A stretch of 52,800 bases of DNA from Terriglobales bacterium (GTDB lineage Bacteria; Acidobacteriota; Terriglobia; Terriglobales; Acidobacteriaceae): assembly GCA_016185365.1 (NCBI GenBank), contig JACPNP010000015.1, positions 1 through 52,800 of the forward strand, given 5' to 3'. The notes below the pieces were generated by a model. The model worked only from the letters and a program-made list of their open reading frames with translations. It was not told the origin of the DNA and did no database searches. The position numbers and the translations under genes are program-made. Positions 11,639-19,806 of this stretch are shown piece after piece (position 1 is the stretch's first letter; each line of letters opens with the position of its first letter).

Positions 11639-12679
11639 TTGGATCCCGTCACCCATCTTCTTTTCGGTGCCAACATGGGCCGCGCCGGACTCAACCGCAA
11701 AAGCGGCCTGGCCACGCTGACCCTGGTGTTGGCCTCGGAAGCGCCGGATATCGACATCTTCTTCCATCCCTTCGACCGCGTGGAGGCCTTCGGCGTGCAT
11801 CGCGGGTTCACGCACTCCTTTCTCTACGCCCCGCTGATCGCCGCTATGGCGCTGGCTGCGGTCTATGGGATCCATCGCTGGCGCCTCAAGCGGGGGAAGA
11901 GCACCACCGTCCCAGTGGACTGGAAATGGCTCTACGGACTGGCGCTGCTTTCGGTGCTCTCCCACCTGCTTCTCGATTTCACCAATAACTACGGCCTGCG
12001 ACCTTTCGCGCCCTTCGATCGCCAATGGTATGCCTGTGACACGGTTTCCATCATCGAGCCAGCGATCACGGGCGCTTTGGTCATGGCGCTGATCGCCTCC
12101 GGGTTCGGACGATTGATCGGCGGCGAGATCGGGGTGAAGAGGGCCAAGCTTCCCGGCCGCGTCGCTGCCATGACCGCCCTGGTGTTCGTAATTCTGGTCT
12201 GGGGTGTTCGTGATTACAATCATCGCCGCGCGGTCACATTGCTGGAGCATGAGCTGTACCAAGGCGCCGAGCCGGTCAAGCTTTCCGCAAATCCCTATCC
12301 GCTCGATCCCTTCCGCTGGCATGGCGTGGTGGAGACAGAAAACGCATTCGTCATCGTCACGGTGAACACATGGAAGGAAGAGGTCGACCCGCAGCGCGAT
12401 GCCGTGTATCGCAATATGCGGGAAGAGACACCCATGGCGCACGCGGCCAAGCAGTCGCGGCTGGGCCAGATCTATCTCGACTGGGCCCGGCATCCCTATA
12501 TCGAGACCGAACCCCTCCCGGATGAACGGGGCTGGGTCGTCTATTTCAACGACCTGCGCTACGCCTATCCCGGCCGTTCGAACCGCTGCGGCTTCCCGGT
12601 GATGTCCGTGGAATTGGACAAGCAGCTGAATGTGATCCGCCAGTCCACCGGCCCGCGGCTGGAGGACTGCGAGGATTAG
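11639..12679 (+). CDS. YdjM-like membrane-bound metal-dependent hydrolase
   Basis: The 346-residue product opens with MDPVTHLLFGAN and includes ASEAPDIDIFF, HRGFTHSFLY and LSHLLLDFTNNYGLRPFAP, the His/Asp pattern of the YdjM (PF04307) family of integral membrane proteins thought to bind metal. About five hydrophobic segments occupy residues 60-200; the C-terminal 150 residues are soluble and end in RLEDCED. The start is a TTG at 11639, chosen because the family begins at exactly this MDPVTH motif. The natural substrate is unknown; phospholipase activity has been proposed for some relatives. Confidence 0.87.
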   Translation: MDPVTHLLFGANMGRAGLNRKSGLATLTLVLASEAPDIDIFFHPFDRVEAFGVHRGFTHSFLYAPLIAAMALAAVYGIHRWRLKRGKSTTVPVDWKWLYGLALLSVLSHLLLDFTNNYGLRPFAPFDRQWYACDTVSIIEPAITGALVMALIASGFGRLIGGEIGVKRAKLPGRVAAMTALVFVILVWGVRDYNHRRAVTLLEHELYQGAEPVKLSANPYPLDPFRWHGVVETENAFVIVTVNTWKEEVDPQRDAVYRNMREETPMAHAAKQSRLGQIYLDWARHPYIETEPLPDERGWVVYFNDLRYAYPGRSNRCGFPVMSVELDKQLNVIRQSTGPRLEDCED

Positions 12680-12683
12680 CGCG

Positions 12684-12689
12684 TATAAT
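12684..12689 (+). promoter_or_regulatory. -10 box (TATAAT) 7 nt before the small membrane gene
   Basis: TATAAT at 12684-12689 is followed by cctcagt and then the GTG start at 12697. This spacing predicts a leaderless transcript. No -35 or ribosome binding site is apparent. Confidence 0.5.
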
Positions 12690-12696
12690 CCTCAGT

Positions 12697-12870
12697 GTGG
12701 AAGCGGTCTATCCCATCCTGTTCCTGCTGTTCAAGGCGCTGTTCATCCTTGGCGCGCTGGGATGCCTGATCGTGATCCCTTGCACGGCCTGGGTCTGGAT
12801 CAAGGACATCCTGCAAGGCGACGCGGAAGACGAACACATGGTCGCCGGCGATCCGGGAAAGACCTTCTGA
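12697..12870 (+). CDS. Small membrane protein, 57 residues
   Basis: An open frame from GTG 12697 encodes 57 residues: an N-terminal hydrophobic span of about 33 residues (PILFLLFKALFILGALGCLI, then VIPCTAWVWI) and an acidic tail (DILQGDAEDEHMVAGDPGKTF). It fits the gap between two genes exactly, has third-position GC bias like its neighbours, and is preceded by TATAAT at leaderless distance. I do not recognise a family. Two cysteines lie in the membrane segment. It could be a small regulatory or complex-stabilising membrane peptide. Confidence 0.65.
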   Translation: MEAVYPILFLLFKALFILGALGCLIVIPCTAWVWIKDILQGDAEDEHMVAGDPGKTF

Positions 12871-12939
12871 TCCGTGCTTGACCGGGCCGCGGCTGTGGCG
12901 CAACAATGAAAGTTCCATCATCCTGTTCCTGAGGTGCTC

Positions 12940-13458
12940 ATGCTGGCTTACGCGTTCGTCATTCTGGCGGTCCTGATCCGCCTCATGCCCCATCCCTGGC
13001 ACTTCACACCGGTCGCCGCCGCGCTGCTGTTCTTCGGCGCGCGCATGCCCCGGCGGCAGATGTGGGTCCCTCTGGCGCTGCTGTTCGGCTCGGACGTGCT
13101 GCTCAATTCTCTGAATGCCTATCCGCTGCTCGACGTGCAGTCCTGGGCCAGCCTGGCGTTCTACGCTGTCGCGATCGTGCTGGGTGGCACCCTGCGCGAC
13201 ACCCGCAACCTGGCGCGCGTGGGCCTGACCTCGATCGCCGCCTCCACCGTCTTCTTCTTGACCAGCAACTTCATGGTCTGGGCCGCCTATACCATGTATC
13301 CGCACACCCTGAGCGGCCTGGCGACCTGCTACTGGATGGCGATCCCGTTCTTCCGAAATACCTTTGTAGGAGACTTCGTGTGGTCCCTGGCTATGTTCGG
13401 CTTGCCCATGGCGATCGCCGCCTTCCAGCGGCGGAAAGCGGTCGCAGTGGCCCACTGA
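12940..13458 (+). CDS. DUF6580-like integral membrane protein
   Basis: The 172-residue, almost wholly hydrophobic product has about five membrane spans and the motifs LIRLMPHPWHFTPVAAALLF, FGSDVLLNSLNAYPL and MYPHTLSGLATCYWMAIPFF typical of DUF6580 proteins, which resemble ECF-transporter substrate-binding (S) components. The ATG at 12940 is preceded by gaggt, favouring it over an in-frame GTG six bases upstream. The function is unknown. A terminator follows. Confidence 0.85.
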   Translation: MLAYAFVILAVLIRLMPHPWHFTPVAAALLFFGARMPRRQMWVPLALLFGSDVLLNSLNAYPLLDVQSWASLAFYAVAIVLGGTLRDTRNLARVGLTSIAASTVFFLTSNFMVWAAYTMYPHTLSGLATCYWMAIPFFRNTFVGDFVWSLAMFGLPMAIAAFQRRKAVAVAH

Positions 13459-13480
13459 TTGTCAGATGATTTAGGCCAAC

Positions 13481-13510
13481 AACGGCGCGAGTGATCGCGC
13501 CGTTTTCGTT
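13481..13510. terminator. Bidirectional rho-independent terminator
   Basis: A 10-bp perfect stem aacggcgcga / tcgcgccgtt with loop gtga is followed by ttttcgttt on the plus strand. It separates the convergent DUF6580 and DedA-like genes, so it may serve both. Confidence 0.85.
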
Positions 13511-14193
13511 TATCGGAGGTTGATGTGTCCCGGCCGGTTCGATGCCGGGTGTGAAGCTTCCTCGCCATTTTTGGCCTTCATCCATTTTCGGATGCCAATT
13601 AACGCGAGAATGCCAAGGAGAAGCACGACCGTGATGAGAGTGGCCTGACGGTGTTCCGCGATGATGGCCGCAACTAGATGCACCACCTGTGGGCCAAAGA
13701 ACATGACCAAAAAGGCGACCAGAAGGAATCGGAGTAGACGTCCGGAGAAGATTGCCAGTAAGAACAACGGGAAGCGCATTTCAAATGCACCCGCGGCGAG
13801 CAGGAAGATTTTTAGTGGGAAGCCAGGAGGCATCAAGCAGGGAACGAATGTAAACCAGAATTCTTGCTTCTCGTACCGTTGCCTCATTTTTTCTAATTTC
13901 CGGCGATCCACCCGCTTCAGCAGCACCAGTTCCCCGCTGGCATACCCTATCCAGTACCAAACGATGCATCCCAATGTGGAACCCACCGCTGCTAGCAATG
14001 CATATAGCCAAAAATTCGGTCGGTCCTTATAGACAAAGCCCGCCAAAAAAACATCAGGAGAGACGACCGGTATCAGTGAGTCAACGAACGCAATGACAAA
14101 GATGCCCCAAATGCCAGCTGCGCCGGCCACGCCGATAAAAAAAGCAGAATATTTCTTGAAAAGAGTTCTCAGGAATTCCAAGGGGTATTCCAA
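13510..14193 (-). CDS. DedA/VTT-domain membrane protein
   Basis: The 227-residue product has four to six membrane spans. It shows the SNARE-associated (VTT) pattern: FVDSLIPVVSPDVFLAG, then LAAVGSTLGCIVWYWIGYASG, a basic loop (KRVDRRKLEKMRQRYEKQ), FTFVPCLMPPGFPLKIFLLAAGAF and a final span before a basic cytoplasmic tail. DedA proteins maintain membrane homeostasis, and some flip undecaprenyl-phosphate or phospholipids. Codon usage is somewhat more AT-rich than the neighbouring genes. It is transcribed alone on the minus strand. Confidence 0.85.
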   Translation of the reverse strand: MEYPLEFLRTLFKKYSAFFIGVAGAAGIWGIFVIAFVDSLIPVVSPDVFLAGFVYKDRPNFWLYALLAAVGSTLGCIVWYWIGYASGELVLLKRVDRRKLEKMRQRYEKQEFWFTFVPCLMPPGFPLKIFLLAAGAFEMRFPLFLLAIFSGRLLRFLLVAFLVMFFGPQVVHLVAAIIAEHRQATLITVVLLLGILALIGIRKWMKAKNGEEASHPASNRPGHINLR

Positions 14194-14224
14194 GCAGACA
14201 AGGATTAGTTCCTAGTGTAACAGC

Positions 14225-14704
14225 CTAGTGGTGCTCCGTCTTGCCCGCCAATAGGTCAAGCGCGTGGGGCAACAGCCCCAGCACCGCGTCCAGCGATTCC
14301 ACCGCACCCTTGGGACTTCCCGGCAGATTCACGATCAGGGACGTTCCCCGCGTGCCGCAGATACCACGGCTCAACGCGGCGAATGGCGTGTGCGTCAGGC
14401 CCGCGGCGCGCATCACTTCCGGCAATCCCGGCACGATCCGGTCACAGACCGCTTGCGTGGCTTCCGGGGTGACATCGCGTGGGCCGAGGCCCGTGCCTCC
14501 CGTGGTCACCACCAGGCGCGCGACAGCACACAGACGGACCAGCGCCTGTTCGATCTGCGGTTTCTCATCGGGTACGGTCTCCGTCACGACCACTTGGAAT
14601 GACTTGGCGTTCAGGGCCGAAACCACCGCCGGCCCGGAACGGTCTTGGCGCGCGCCTTGCGTGGCGGAATCACTGACGGTGAGGACTGCGGCGGTAAGGC
14701 TCAT
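14225..14704 (-). CDS. moaB: Molybdenum cofactor protein MoaB/MogA (molybdopterin adenylyltransferase)
   Basis: The 159-residue protein belongs to the MoaB/Mog family, which adenylylates molybdopterin before molybdate insertion. It has [13 protein letters not shown] at the N-terminus, the nucleotide-binding [17 protein letters not shown] (67-83), [20 protein letters not shown] and the usual compact length. Its ATG overlaps the stop of the preceding regulator gene (ATGA), so it is translationally coupled as the last gene of the moeA-moaC-regulator-moaB operon. MoaB and MogA cannot be separated by eye. Confidence 0.93.
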   Translation of the reverse strand: MSLTAAVLTVSDSATQGARQDRSGPAVVSALNAKSFQVVVTETVPDEKPQIEQALVRLCAVARLVVTTGGTGLGPRDVTPEATQAVCDRIVPGLPEVMRAAGLTHTPFAALSRGICGTRGTSLIVNLPGSPKGAVESLDAVLGLLPHALDLLAGKTEHH

Positions 14705-15450
14705 CCTTCCAGCACATTCTCTTCGGCGTCGCGGTTGGCTTCATCAAGGAGGCGCAATCCCTCCATCAACAGGCCCTGGGTGCTGCGTGTGCAGGTCTGC
14801 TGCTGCGAGTTCTCCGTGAAGTTGATGGCGAAAGTCCCATCGGTCCAGGCCATGGTCTTATACACGGCATCGTCGCCGGTCAAGGGGCCGTAGGTGGCGT
14901 GATTGATCTGGCCGTCGTTGAAATACATCAGGCACTTTTCGCCGTCGCGGGTCAGCGTGAGCGAGCAGGTCTTATGGCCCATCTCCAGCGACTGGAACAG
15001 GTCCATGATGTTCATCTGCTGCAACGAGCCGCGCACCACGCTGTCGCCGGGCGCTTCGCGCGCCATCTTCTCCAGCGTGATCTTGTCGATGACCTTCTTG
15101 ATCTGTTTGGTCGCTTCCCTTACGTAGAACGGCTTTTCGATGAAGTCTTCCACCGAATCCTGCAGCATCTTGAGCTTTTCCGTGAGGTCATTCTTGCCGG
15201 CCAGAAGGATGACCGGGATCTTCGCGGTCTGGGCCCGCATCTTGATCTTGTCCACCAGTTGCCGCCCGTCGAGTCCGGGGATGGTGTAATCGGTGATCAA
15301 CAGATCGGGAGGCGACTCCACGATCTTGATGAACGCGTCGGCGCCGTCCGTGGCGGTCACGATGGTGGCGAACGGGCTCAGGGCACTGCGCAACATCTCC
15401 AAGACCATGGAGTTGTCATCCACCAGCATGACTGTGACGTTGGACGGCAT
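14701..15450 (-). CDS. Response regulator with C-terminal DUF4388 (PATAN-like) domain
   Basis: The 250-residue product has a receiver domain (1-125) with acidic pair Asp11/Asp12, phosphoacceptor Asp54 ([10 protein letters not shown]) and Lys106. The switch Thr/Ser usually after the fourth strand is Ala84 ([10 protein letters not shown]), which is unusual. The second half ([20 protein letters not shown] ... [16 protein letters not shown]) is DUF4388, a dimerisation or protein-interaction module; there is no DNA-binding domain. It overlaps moaC by one base upstream and moaB by four bases downstream, inside the Moco operon. The ATG at 15450 begins [12 protein letters not shown]. The cognate kinase is not in the window. 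Confidence 0.92.
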   Translation of the reverse strand: MPSNVTVMLVDDNSMVLEMLRSALSPFATIVTATDGADAFIKIVESPPDLLITDYTIPGLDGRQLVDKIKMRAQTAKIPVILLAGKNDLTEKLKMLQDSVEDFIEKPFYVREATKQIKKVIDKITLEKMAREAPGDSVVRGSLQQMNIMDLFQSLEMGHKTCSLTLTRDGEKCLMYFNDGQINHATYGPLTGDDAVYKTMAWTDGTFAINFTENSQQQTCTRSTQGLLMEGLRLLDEANRDAEENVLEG

Positions 15451-15950
15451 CAGCGTTTGCCCTTCGACGACTGCCGCAGCCGCACGTAGTCGCCGGACTT
15501 TCCTCCGGTCTTGCTCTCCAGCACCACGTCCTCGATGGTGATGCCCTTGTCCAGGGCCTTGCACATGTCGTAGACCGTGAGCGCGGCCACGGAGGCCGCC
15601 ACCAGCGCTTCCATCTCCACGCCGGTCCGGGACGTGGTCGCGGCCCGCGTGGTGATCCGGACGCCATTCTCGCACACGCTCGCCTGCACATCAACGAAGG
15701 AGAGCGGCACCGGATGACACATCGGGATGAGCTCTGAAGTGCGTTTGGCGGCGGTGATCCCGGCGATCCGCGCCACCTCCAGCGGGTCGCCTTTCCTGTT
15801 GCCAGGCAAGGCTTTAACCACCTTTTTCGACATGCGGACGAAGGCCGTCGCCACCGCCTCCCGCCGGGTCTCCACCTTGGCGGAGACATCCACCATCGAG
15901 GCGCGTCCATGCTTGTCGTAATGGGAAAGCTTGCCCATGGAATCTGCCAT
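15450..15950 (-). CDS. moaC: Cyclic pyranopterin monophosphate synthase MoaC
   Basis: The 166-residue enzyme converts the MoaA product 3',8-cyclo-7,8-dihydro-GTP into cyclic pyranopterin monophosphate. It contains MVDVSAKVETRREAVA, the conserved KRTSELIPMCHPVPL, GVEMEALVAAS and YDMCKALDKG with the catalytic lysine, then LESKTGGKSGDY. The ATG at 15950 gives the usual length; a longer reading upstream would invade the moeA tail. It sits 38 bp after moeA and overlaps the response regulator start by one base. No moaA is in the window. Confidence 0.97.
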   Translation of the reverse strand: MADSMGKLSHYDKHGRASMVDVSAKVETRREAVATAFVRMSKKVVKALPGNRKGDPLEVARIAGITAAKRTSELIPMCHPVPLSFVDVQASVCENGVRITTRAATTSRTGVEMEALVAASVAALTVYDMCKALDKGITIEDVVLESKTGGKSGDYVRLRQSSKGKR

Positions 15951-15988
15951 TAGAACACATGCCCGCAAGTGACTGTGCGGCGACCCGC

Positions 15989-17263
15989 CTATCGCAACAG
16001 GACGGTCACAAGGCTGCCGGAGGGAAGCACGTCCTTGTCCGTAGGCGTCACAAGATAGCAATCGGTGCGCGCATTGGCGAAGACATCGCCCGATCCCTGC
16101 CAGGCAACCCGCTCGACTTCCGGTTGCTCCGGCCCGCCGGACAGTGTCGCGGGAAGAAAACGTGTGAGTCCGGGTCGGACTTTCACCTCTTTACGCAATC
16201 GCGCTTGCGCGAAACGAGGCGAGGTCGGCGCCGCGCCGGACAGTCCTTCGATCAAGGGCCGCGCGAACAACTCGAACGTCACCATGGTGGAAAGCGGATT
16301 TCCCGGCAACCCGACAAAATAATGTGGATGTGTCTTGTTGTCAGCCGATGCCGGGTGCCGGTCGGCGTGGCAGACGTGCATGCTGTTCACGCAACCAAAA
16401 ACCACCGGCTTACCCGGCTGGATATGTGCGCCGGTGAAGTGGAACTCCGCGCCAAAATCCGTGAGGATCTCCTCCACCAGATCGAACTTGCCCATGCTGA
16501 CCCCGCCGCTCAACAACAGCAGGTCGGCGGCAAAGCCTTCGGACATGAGTTCACGCAACTGTCCGTGGTCGTCGGGTGCTATCGGCAATCGCATCGGTTC
16601 GGCGCCTGCGTCCGTCACCTGCGCTGCCAGAGAATAAGAATTCGAATTGCGGATCTGGCTCGGCCCCGGCGGCGCATCGACCTCCACCACCTCATCGCCC
16701 GTGGGGAGGATGGCGACCCGCGGCCGGCGAAAGACCTCTACATGGGAGCGTCCGACCGTGGTTGCTACCGCCACCTGGCGATATCCGATGCGCTCCCTGC
16801 ATGACAGCACCACCGCATCCGCTACCGATTCACTGCCCATGGGGACGATGTTGTCGCCGGCTGCCTGTGTTCGCCGGATCTCAGCGTATCCATTCTCCGC
16901 TCGCGTATGTTCCACCATCACGATGGCATCGGCGCCGAGCGGAACCGGCGCCCCGGTCATGATCTCCACGCACTCACCCGGATGTACCTCGACCGGCAGG
17001 TGCGAACCGGCTTTGACCTGGCCGATGATCTTCAGTCGCGCGGGGACATCCCGAATGTCTGCTGCGCATACCGCGAATCCATCGCGGGTGGCGCGCGGGA
17101 AGGGTGGATAGGGTCGGTCCGCATGCAGGCTCTCCGCCAGCACGCGTCCCAGCGCGTTTCCGATGGGCATGTATTCGGTGCCGGGCGCGGGGATCCGGCG
17201 CGCATGGTCGAGGACGCAGGCCATGGCCTCGGTGTAACTGAGAATGCGCTCCGGTCGAGTCAT
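15989..17263 (-). CDS. moeA: Molybdopterin molybdenumtransferase MoeA
   Basis: The 424-residue enzyme inserts molybdate into adenylylated molybdopterin. Recognisable parts are RATRDGFAVCAADI, VEIMTGAPVPLGADAIVMVEH, ILPTGDEVVEVD, IRNSNSYSLAAQV, LLLSGGVSMGKFDLV and FVGLPGNPLSTMVTFELF. The insertion around HVCHADRHPASADNKTHPHY, just before the GLPGNP motif, is longer than usual. The ATG at 17263 is chosen because TACAAT lies 7 nt upstream and the N-terminus MTRPERILSYTEA fits. It is the first gene of the moeA-moaC-regulator-moaB operon. Confidence 0.96.
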   Translation of the reverse strand: MTRPERILSYTEAMACVLDHARRIPAPGTEYMPIGNALGRVLAESLHADRPYPPFPRATRDGFAVCAADIRDVPARLKIIGQVKAGSHLPVEVHPGECVEIMTGAPVPLGADAIVMVEHTRAENGYAEIRRTQAAGDNIVPMGSESVADAVVLSCRERIGYRQVAVATTVGRSHVEVFRRPRVAILPTGDEVVEVDAPPGPSQIRNSNSYSLAAQVTDAGAEPMRLPIAPDDHGQLRELMSEGFAADLLLLSGGVSMGKFDLVEEILTDFGAEFHFTGAHIQPGKPVVFGCVNSMHVCHADRHPASADNKTHPHYFVGLPGNPLSTMVTFELFARPLIEGLSGAAPTSPRFAQARLRKEVKVRPGLTRFLPATLSGGPEQPEVERVAWQGSGDVFANARTDCYLVTPTDKDVLPSGSLVTVLLR

Positions 17264-17270
17264 ATCCCGG

Positions 17271-17276
17271 ATTGTA
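17271..17276 (-). promoter_or_regulatory. -10 box (TACAAT) 7 nt before moeA
   Basis: On the minus strand TACAAT is followed by CCGGGAT and the moeA ATG. It lies inside the T-rich tail of the terminator of the upstream TPR gene, so termination and re-initiation are packed into about 40 bp. Confidence 0.45.
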
Positions 17277-17309
17277 CAAAACAAAAGGCACAGCCATTGG
17301 CCGTGCCTT
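17275..17309 (-). terminator. Rho-independent terminator of the TPR protein gene
   Basis: The hairpin 17285-17309 has arms aaggcac and gtgcctt, with inner gcc-att-ggc pairing. On the minus strand it is followed by ttgttttgt. It lies 18 bp beyond the stop codon of the TPR gene. Confidence 0.8.
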
Positions 17310-17327
17310 AGGTCATCCGAAATCGGA

Positions 17328-18449
17328 TCAGTTCTTTTTCTTTCCGGACTTGAACGTCGTTTCCACTTTGGCGCCGATGGCTGCCAACATTTCCTTGGCT
17401 TGCTGTGCGTACGGACCCTCCGGCATCAGCTCAAGATACTTGTTCAAGGATTCTGCCGTACCAGGAGGTGCTTGAACACTACCATCCTTGCCGAGCGTGG
17501 CCTTGCCGACGAGGGAAATCCCCTTCTGGTAATATGCGTCTGCCTTGTCTGGATCGGCAGCAATCGCCTTGTCATAGGCCTTGATCGCGTCATCCACGCG
17601 GAAATTGTTGGAATACATGGCGCCGGCGTTGAAGTAGTACTGCGCCGACTCCTTGGGGTTTGTGGCTCCCGCAGCCGCCGCGGCGAATGCGGTCCCGGCT
17701 TCTTCGACCTTCCCCGCGCCTTCCAGCGCCTTCCCTAGATTGTTCTGGAAGCTAGGAACATATTTTTTCTCGTTCTGGTCAGACGATACCGAGGCCAGGT
17801 CCACTGCTTTTTGATAGGACTGGCTGGCCTGGGTGAAATAGTCCGCACGGCTGGCGCGGTCCGTCTGCTGTTTGGCGGCGGCGGATTGGGATTCTCCCAT
17901 GTGGAACCAGATCAGCGCTTTGGTGCTGTCAAGATCCAAAGCCTTCTTGAGGATGCCGATCGCTGACTCCGTGTTGCCCGCATTGCGTGCCGCTCGGGCG
18001 GCCGATATCATCTCATTCAAATTGCGCACGGAGGCGTTTTCTTTCTCCGCTTCCGCGATCATCTTCTTTTGTTCTTCGGTCAACTGCGGGACTTTGCCTT
18101 CTTTGACCGCAGTCGCCCTTTCCTTCTTAAGGTCGAAGTCCACTACGTTGACTTCTTCGGCAAGCGAGATGGGGTACTTATTGAGGAAGAAAAGTTCCTT
18201 GCCTTCTTTCACCAAGGCAATGCGATATTGGTCGCTCTGGATGCCGATCGCATAGTACTCACCCTTGCCGTTCACTTTGATGTTATATTTGCGGCCGTTC
18301 TCCACCCCCACCATCTGGATCTCTGCGTTCGCGATGATCTGCCCGTTCTCGTCCGTACATTTCCCTTTGATGGCGGTATACCCGCCCTGCGCATAGGACG
18401 CCACGGTCGATAGCAACAACAATGTGGCTGCCAGTATCTTCGATCTCAT
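17328..18449 (-). CDS. Secreted TPR protein with carboxypeptidase regulatory-like domain
   Basis: The 373-residue product begins with a signal peptide (MRSKILAATLLLLSTVASYA, then QGG). Residues 23-110 (YTAIKGKCTDENGQIIANAE ...) look like a carboxypeptidase regulatory-like beta sandwich. A charged helical linker follows, then tetratricopeptide repeats (AIGILKKALDLDSTKALIWF, SYQKAVDLAS, DAIKAYDKAIAADPDKADAY, SLNKYLELMPEGPYAQQAKE) and a basic C-terminus. It is probably periplasmic and mediates protein contacts. ggaggcacgag precedes the ATG. It is single-gene with its own terminator. Confidence 0.9.
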   Translation of the reverse strand: MRSKILAATLLLLSTVASYAQGGYTAIKGKCTDENGQIIANAEIQMVGVENGRKYNIKVNGKGEYYAIGIQSDQYRIALVKEGKELFFLNKYPISLAEEVNVVDFDLKKERATAVKEGKVPQLTEEQKKMIAEAEKENASVRNLNEMISAARAARNAGNTESAIGILKKALDLDSTKALIWFHMGESQSAAAKQQTDRASRADYFTQASQSYQKAVDLASVSSDQNEKKYVPSFQNNLGKALEGAGKVEEAGTAFAAAAAGATNPKESAQYYFNAGAMYSNNFRVDDAIKAYDKAIAADPDKADAYYQKGISLVGKATLGKDGSVQAPPGTAESLNKYLELMPEGPYAQQAKEMLAAIGAKVETTFKSGKKKN

Positions 18450-18634
18450 CTCGTGCCTCCGAATTGCAATGATTGCCGGGCCCTACAGGCGCGCCAGAAC
18501 GCTGCGCCGAACCTTATTACGTTATACCCTCGCCCCGGCCCTATCAAGCCCACCGTCCGCCTGCATCAAGGATAGATGGCATCCTGTCTGGTTTGGCTGT
18601 ATGACCAGAGTCACCGGGGTAACCTGAACCGCAT

Positions 18635-19315
18635 TCAGACCCCTTTTTGCTGGGCCGGCCAAACGAACTTATGGATCTGCAGCCCCAGGCGCACGTTCAG
18701 CCCGTCACCCAGGATCCACTCCACCAAGATTCGCGGGTCGAGCAGGCAATTGTCTGCAGAACGCTCCGCCCCGGCGTCCTTGCGGAATGCCGGCGAGAAC
18801 AGCACCGAGTGAGCACGCCACTCCAGCTCATGTCTGCGCGTGAACTCGCGGGCGAATTCATAGTCCCCCCGGTCCGCGATCACGAATTTCACCTCATCAC
18901 GTGCGGTCAACGACTGCAGGTTCGGCTCATGGAATGTCCCGCCTTCGCCTGACCCCGGACACTTCACATCCACGATCTTGTGCACTTCCTTGGGCACGTT
19001 CGTCAGCGGGCGCTCGCCGCTCGTTTCCAATAACAGCGTGTGCCCCAACCCCATCAACCGCTCCATCAGCGGCAATAACTCTTTCTCTTGCAGCATCGGT
19101 TCGCCGCCGGTGATCTCCACTAATCTGACCGGCGCCAGGGCCTCCACCGCGGCGACGACCTCATCCTCGGTCATCTTTTTCCCACCGGTAAAGGTGTACT
19201 CGCTGTCGCACCAGGTGCAGCGCAGATTGCACCCCGCGAGGCGCACAAAGATGCACGGCAGCCCGGCGAACGACGACTCGCCCTGGATCGACTTGTAGAT
19301 CTCGATAAGGTGCAT
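18635..19315 (-). CDS. queE: 7-carboxy-7-deazaguanine synthase QueE
   Basis: The 226-residue radical SAM enzyme converts 6-carboxytetrahydropterin to 7-carboxy-7-deazaguanine in queuosine/preQ0 synthesis. It opens MHLIEIYKSIQGES, has the cluster-binding CNLRCTWC (Cys29, 33, 36; CX3CX2C), the SAM-binding VEITGGEPMLQ, and DVKCPGSGEG. The C-terminal LQIHKFVW is typical of the family. It is 15 bp downstream of queD and co-transcribed with it. queC and queF are not in the window. Confidence 0.96.
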   Translation of the reverse strand: MHLIEIYKSIQGESSFAGLPCIFVRLAGCNLRCTWCDSEYTFTGGKKMTEDEVVAAVEALAPVRLVEITGGEPMLQEKELLPLMERLMGLGHTLLLETSGERPLTNVPKEVHKIVDVKCPGSGEGGTFHEPNLQSLTARDEVKFVIADRGDYEFAREFTRRHELEWRAHSVLFSPAFRKDAGAERSADNCLLDPRILVEWILGDGLNVRLGLQIHKFVWPAQQKGV

Positions 19316-19330
19316 CGCGGAAAGGAACGG

Positions 19331-19708
19331 CTATTCGTAATATGTGGCGTTGGTGGTATCGGTCTCGTACATGGTGACGGCCTTCACCCAGACACGGCCT
19401 TTGGTCGCATCCTTCAGACGCAGGTTGGTCTGTTCATAGAAATACTTGGCCAGGTTCTCGGCCGAAGGATTCACCACGGTGAACGGTTCGATCTCATTGA
19501 TCATCTGGTGGTCCAGCCGCTCGATCACGCCCTTGATGGCGTACTTCAGGTCCTTGAAGTCCAGCAGCAGCCCGGCGCGGTCCAGTTCCTTGCCCTGCAA
19601 GGTGACCAGGACCTTGTAATTGTGGCCGTGCGGGTTCTCGCACTTGCCTTTGTACTCGCGCAGGAAGTGCCCCGCGGCGAACGAATCTTCGACAGTGACT
19701 TCGAACAT
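19331..19708 (-). CDS. queD: 6-carboxytetrahydropterin synthase QueD
   Basis: The 125-residue T-fold enzyme converts 7,8-dihydroneopterin triphosphate to 6-carboxytetrahydropterin. Zinc ligands are His14 (FAAGH), His27 and His29 (NPHGHNY); the catalytic Cys23 is in KGKCENP. VNPSAENLAKYFYE and the terminal VWVKAVTMYET complete the family pattern. It is the first gene of a two-gene queD-queE operon. Its upstream gap holds a short cagctttcagccgccagcga-type word repeat (19716-19735). Confidence 0.96.
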   Translation of the reverse strand: MFEVTVEDSFAAGHFLREYKGKCENPHGHNYKVLVTLQGKELDRAGLLLDFKDLKYAIKGVIERLDHQMINEIEPFTVVNPSAENLAKYFYEQTNLRLKDATKGRVWVKAVTMYETDTTNATYYE

Positions 19709-19806
19709 GAAGGATCAGCTTTCAGCCGCCAGCGACCAGAGAAGAGAGGGACGCAATGGCGCTTTTCTATTCTATCGAATGTGACGATGAAGTGCCGGGT
19801 CCAAGG

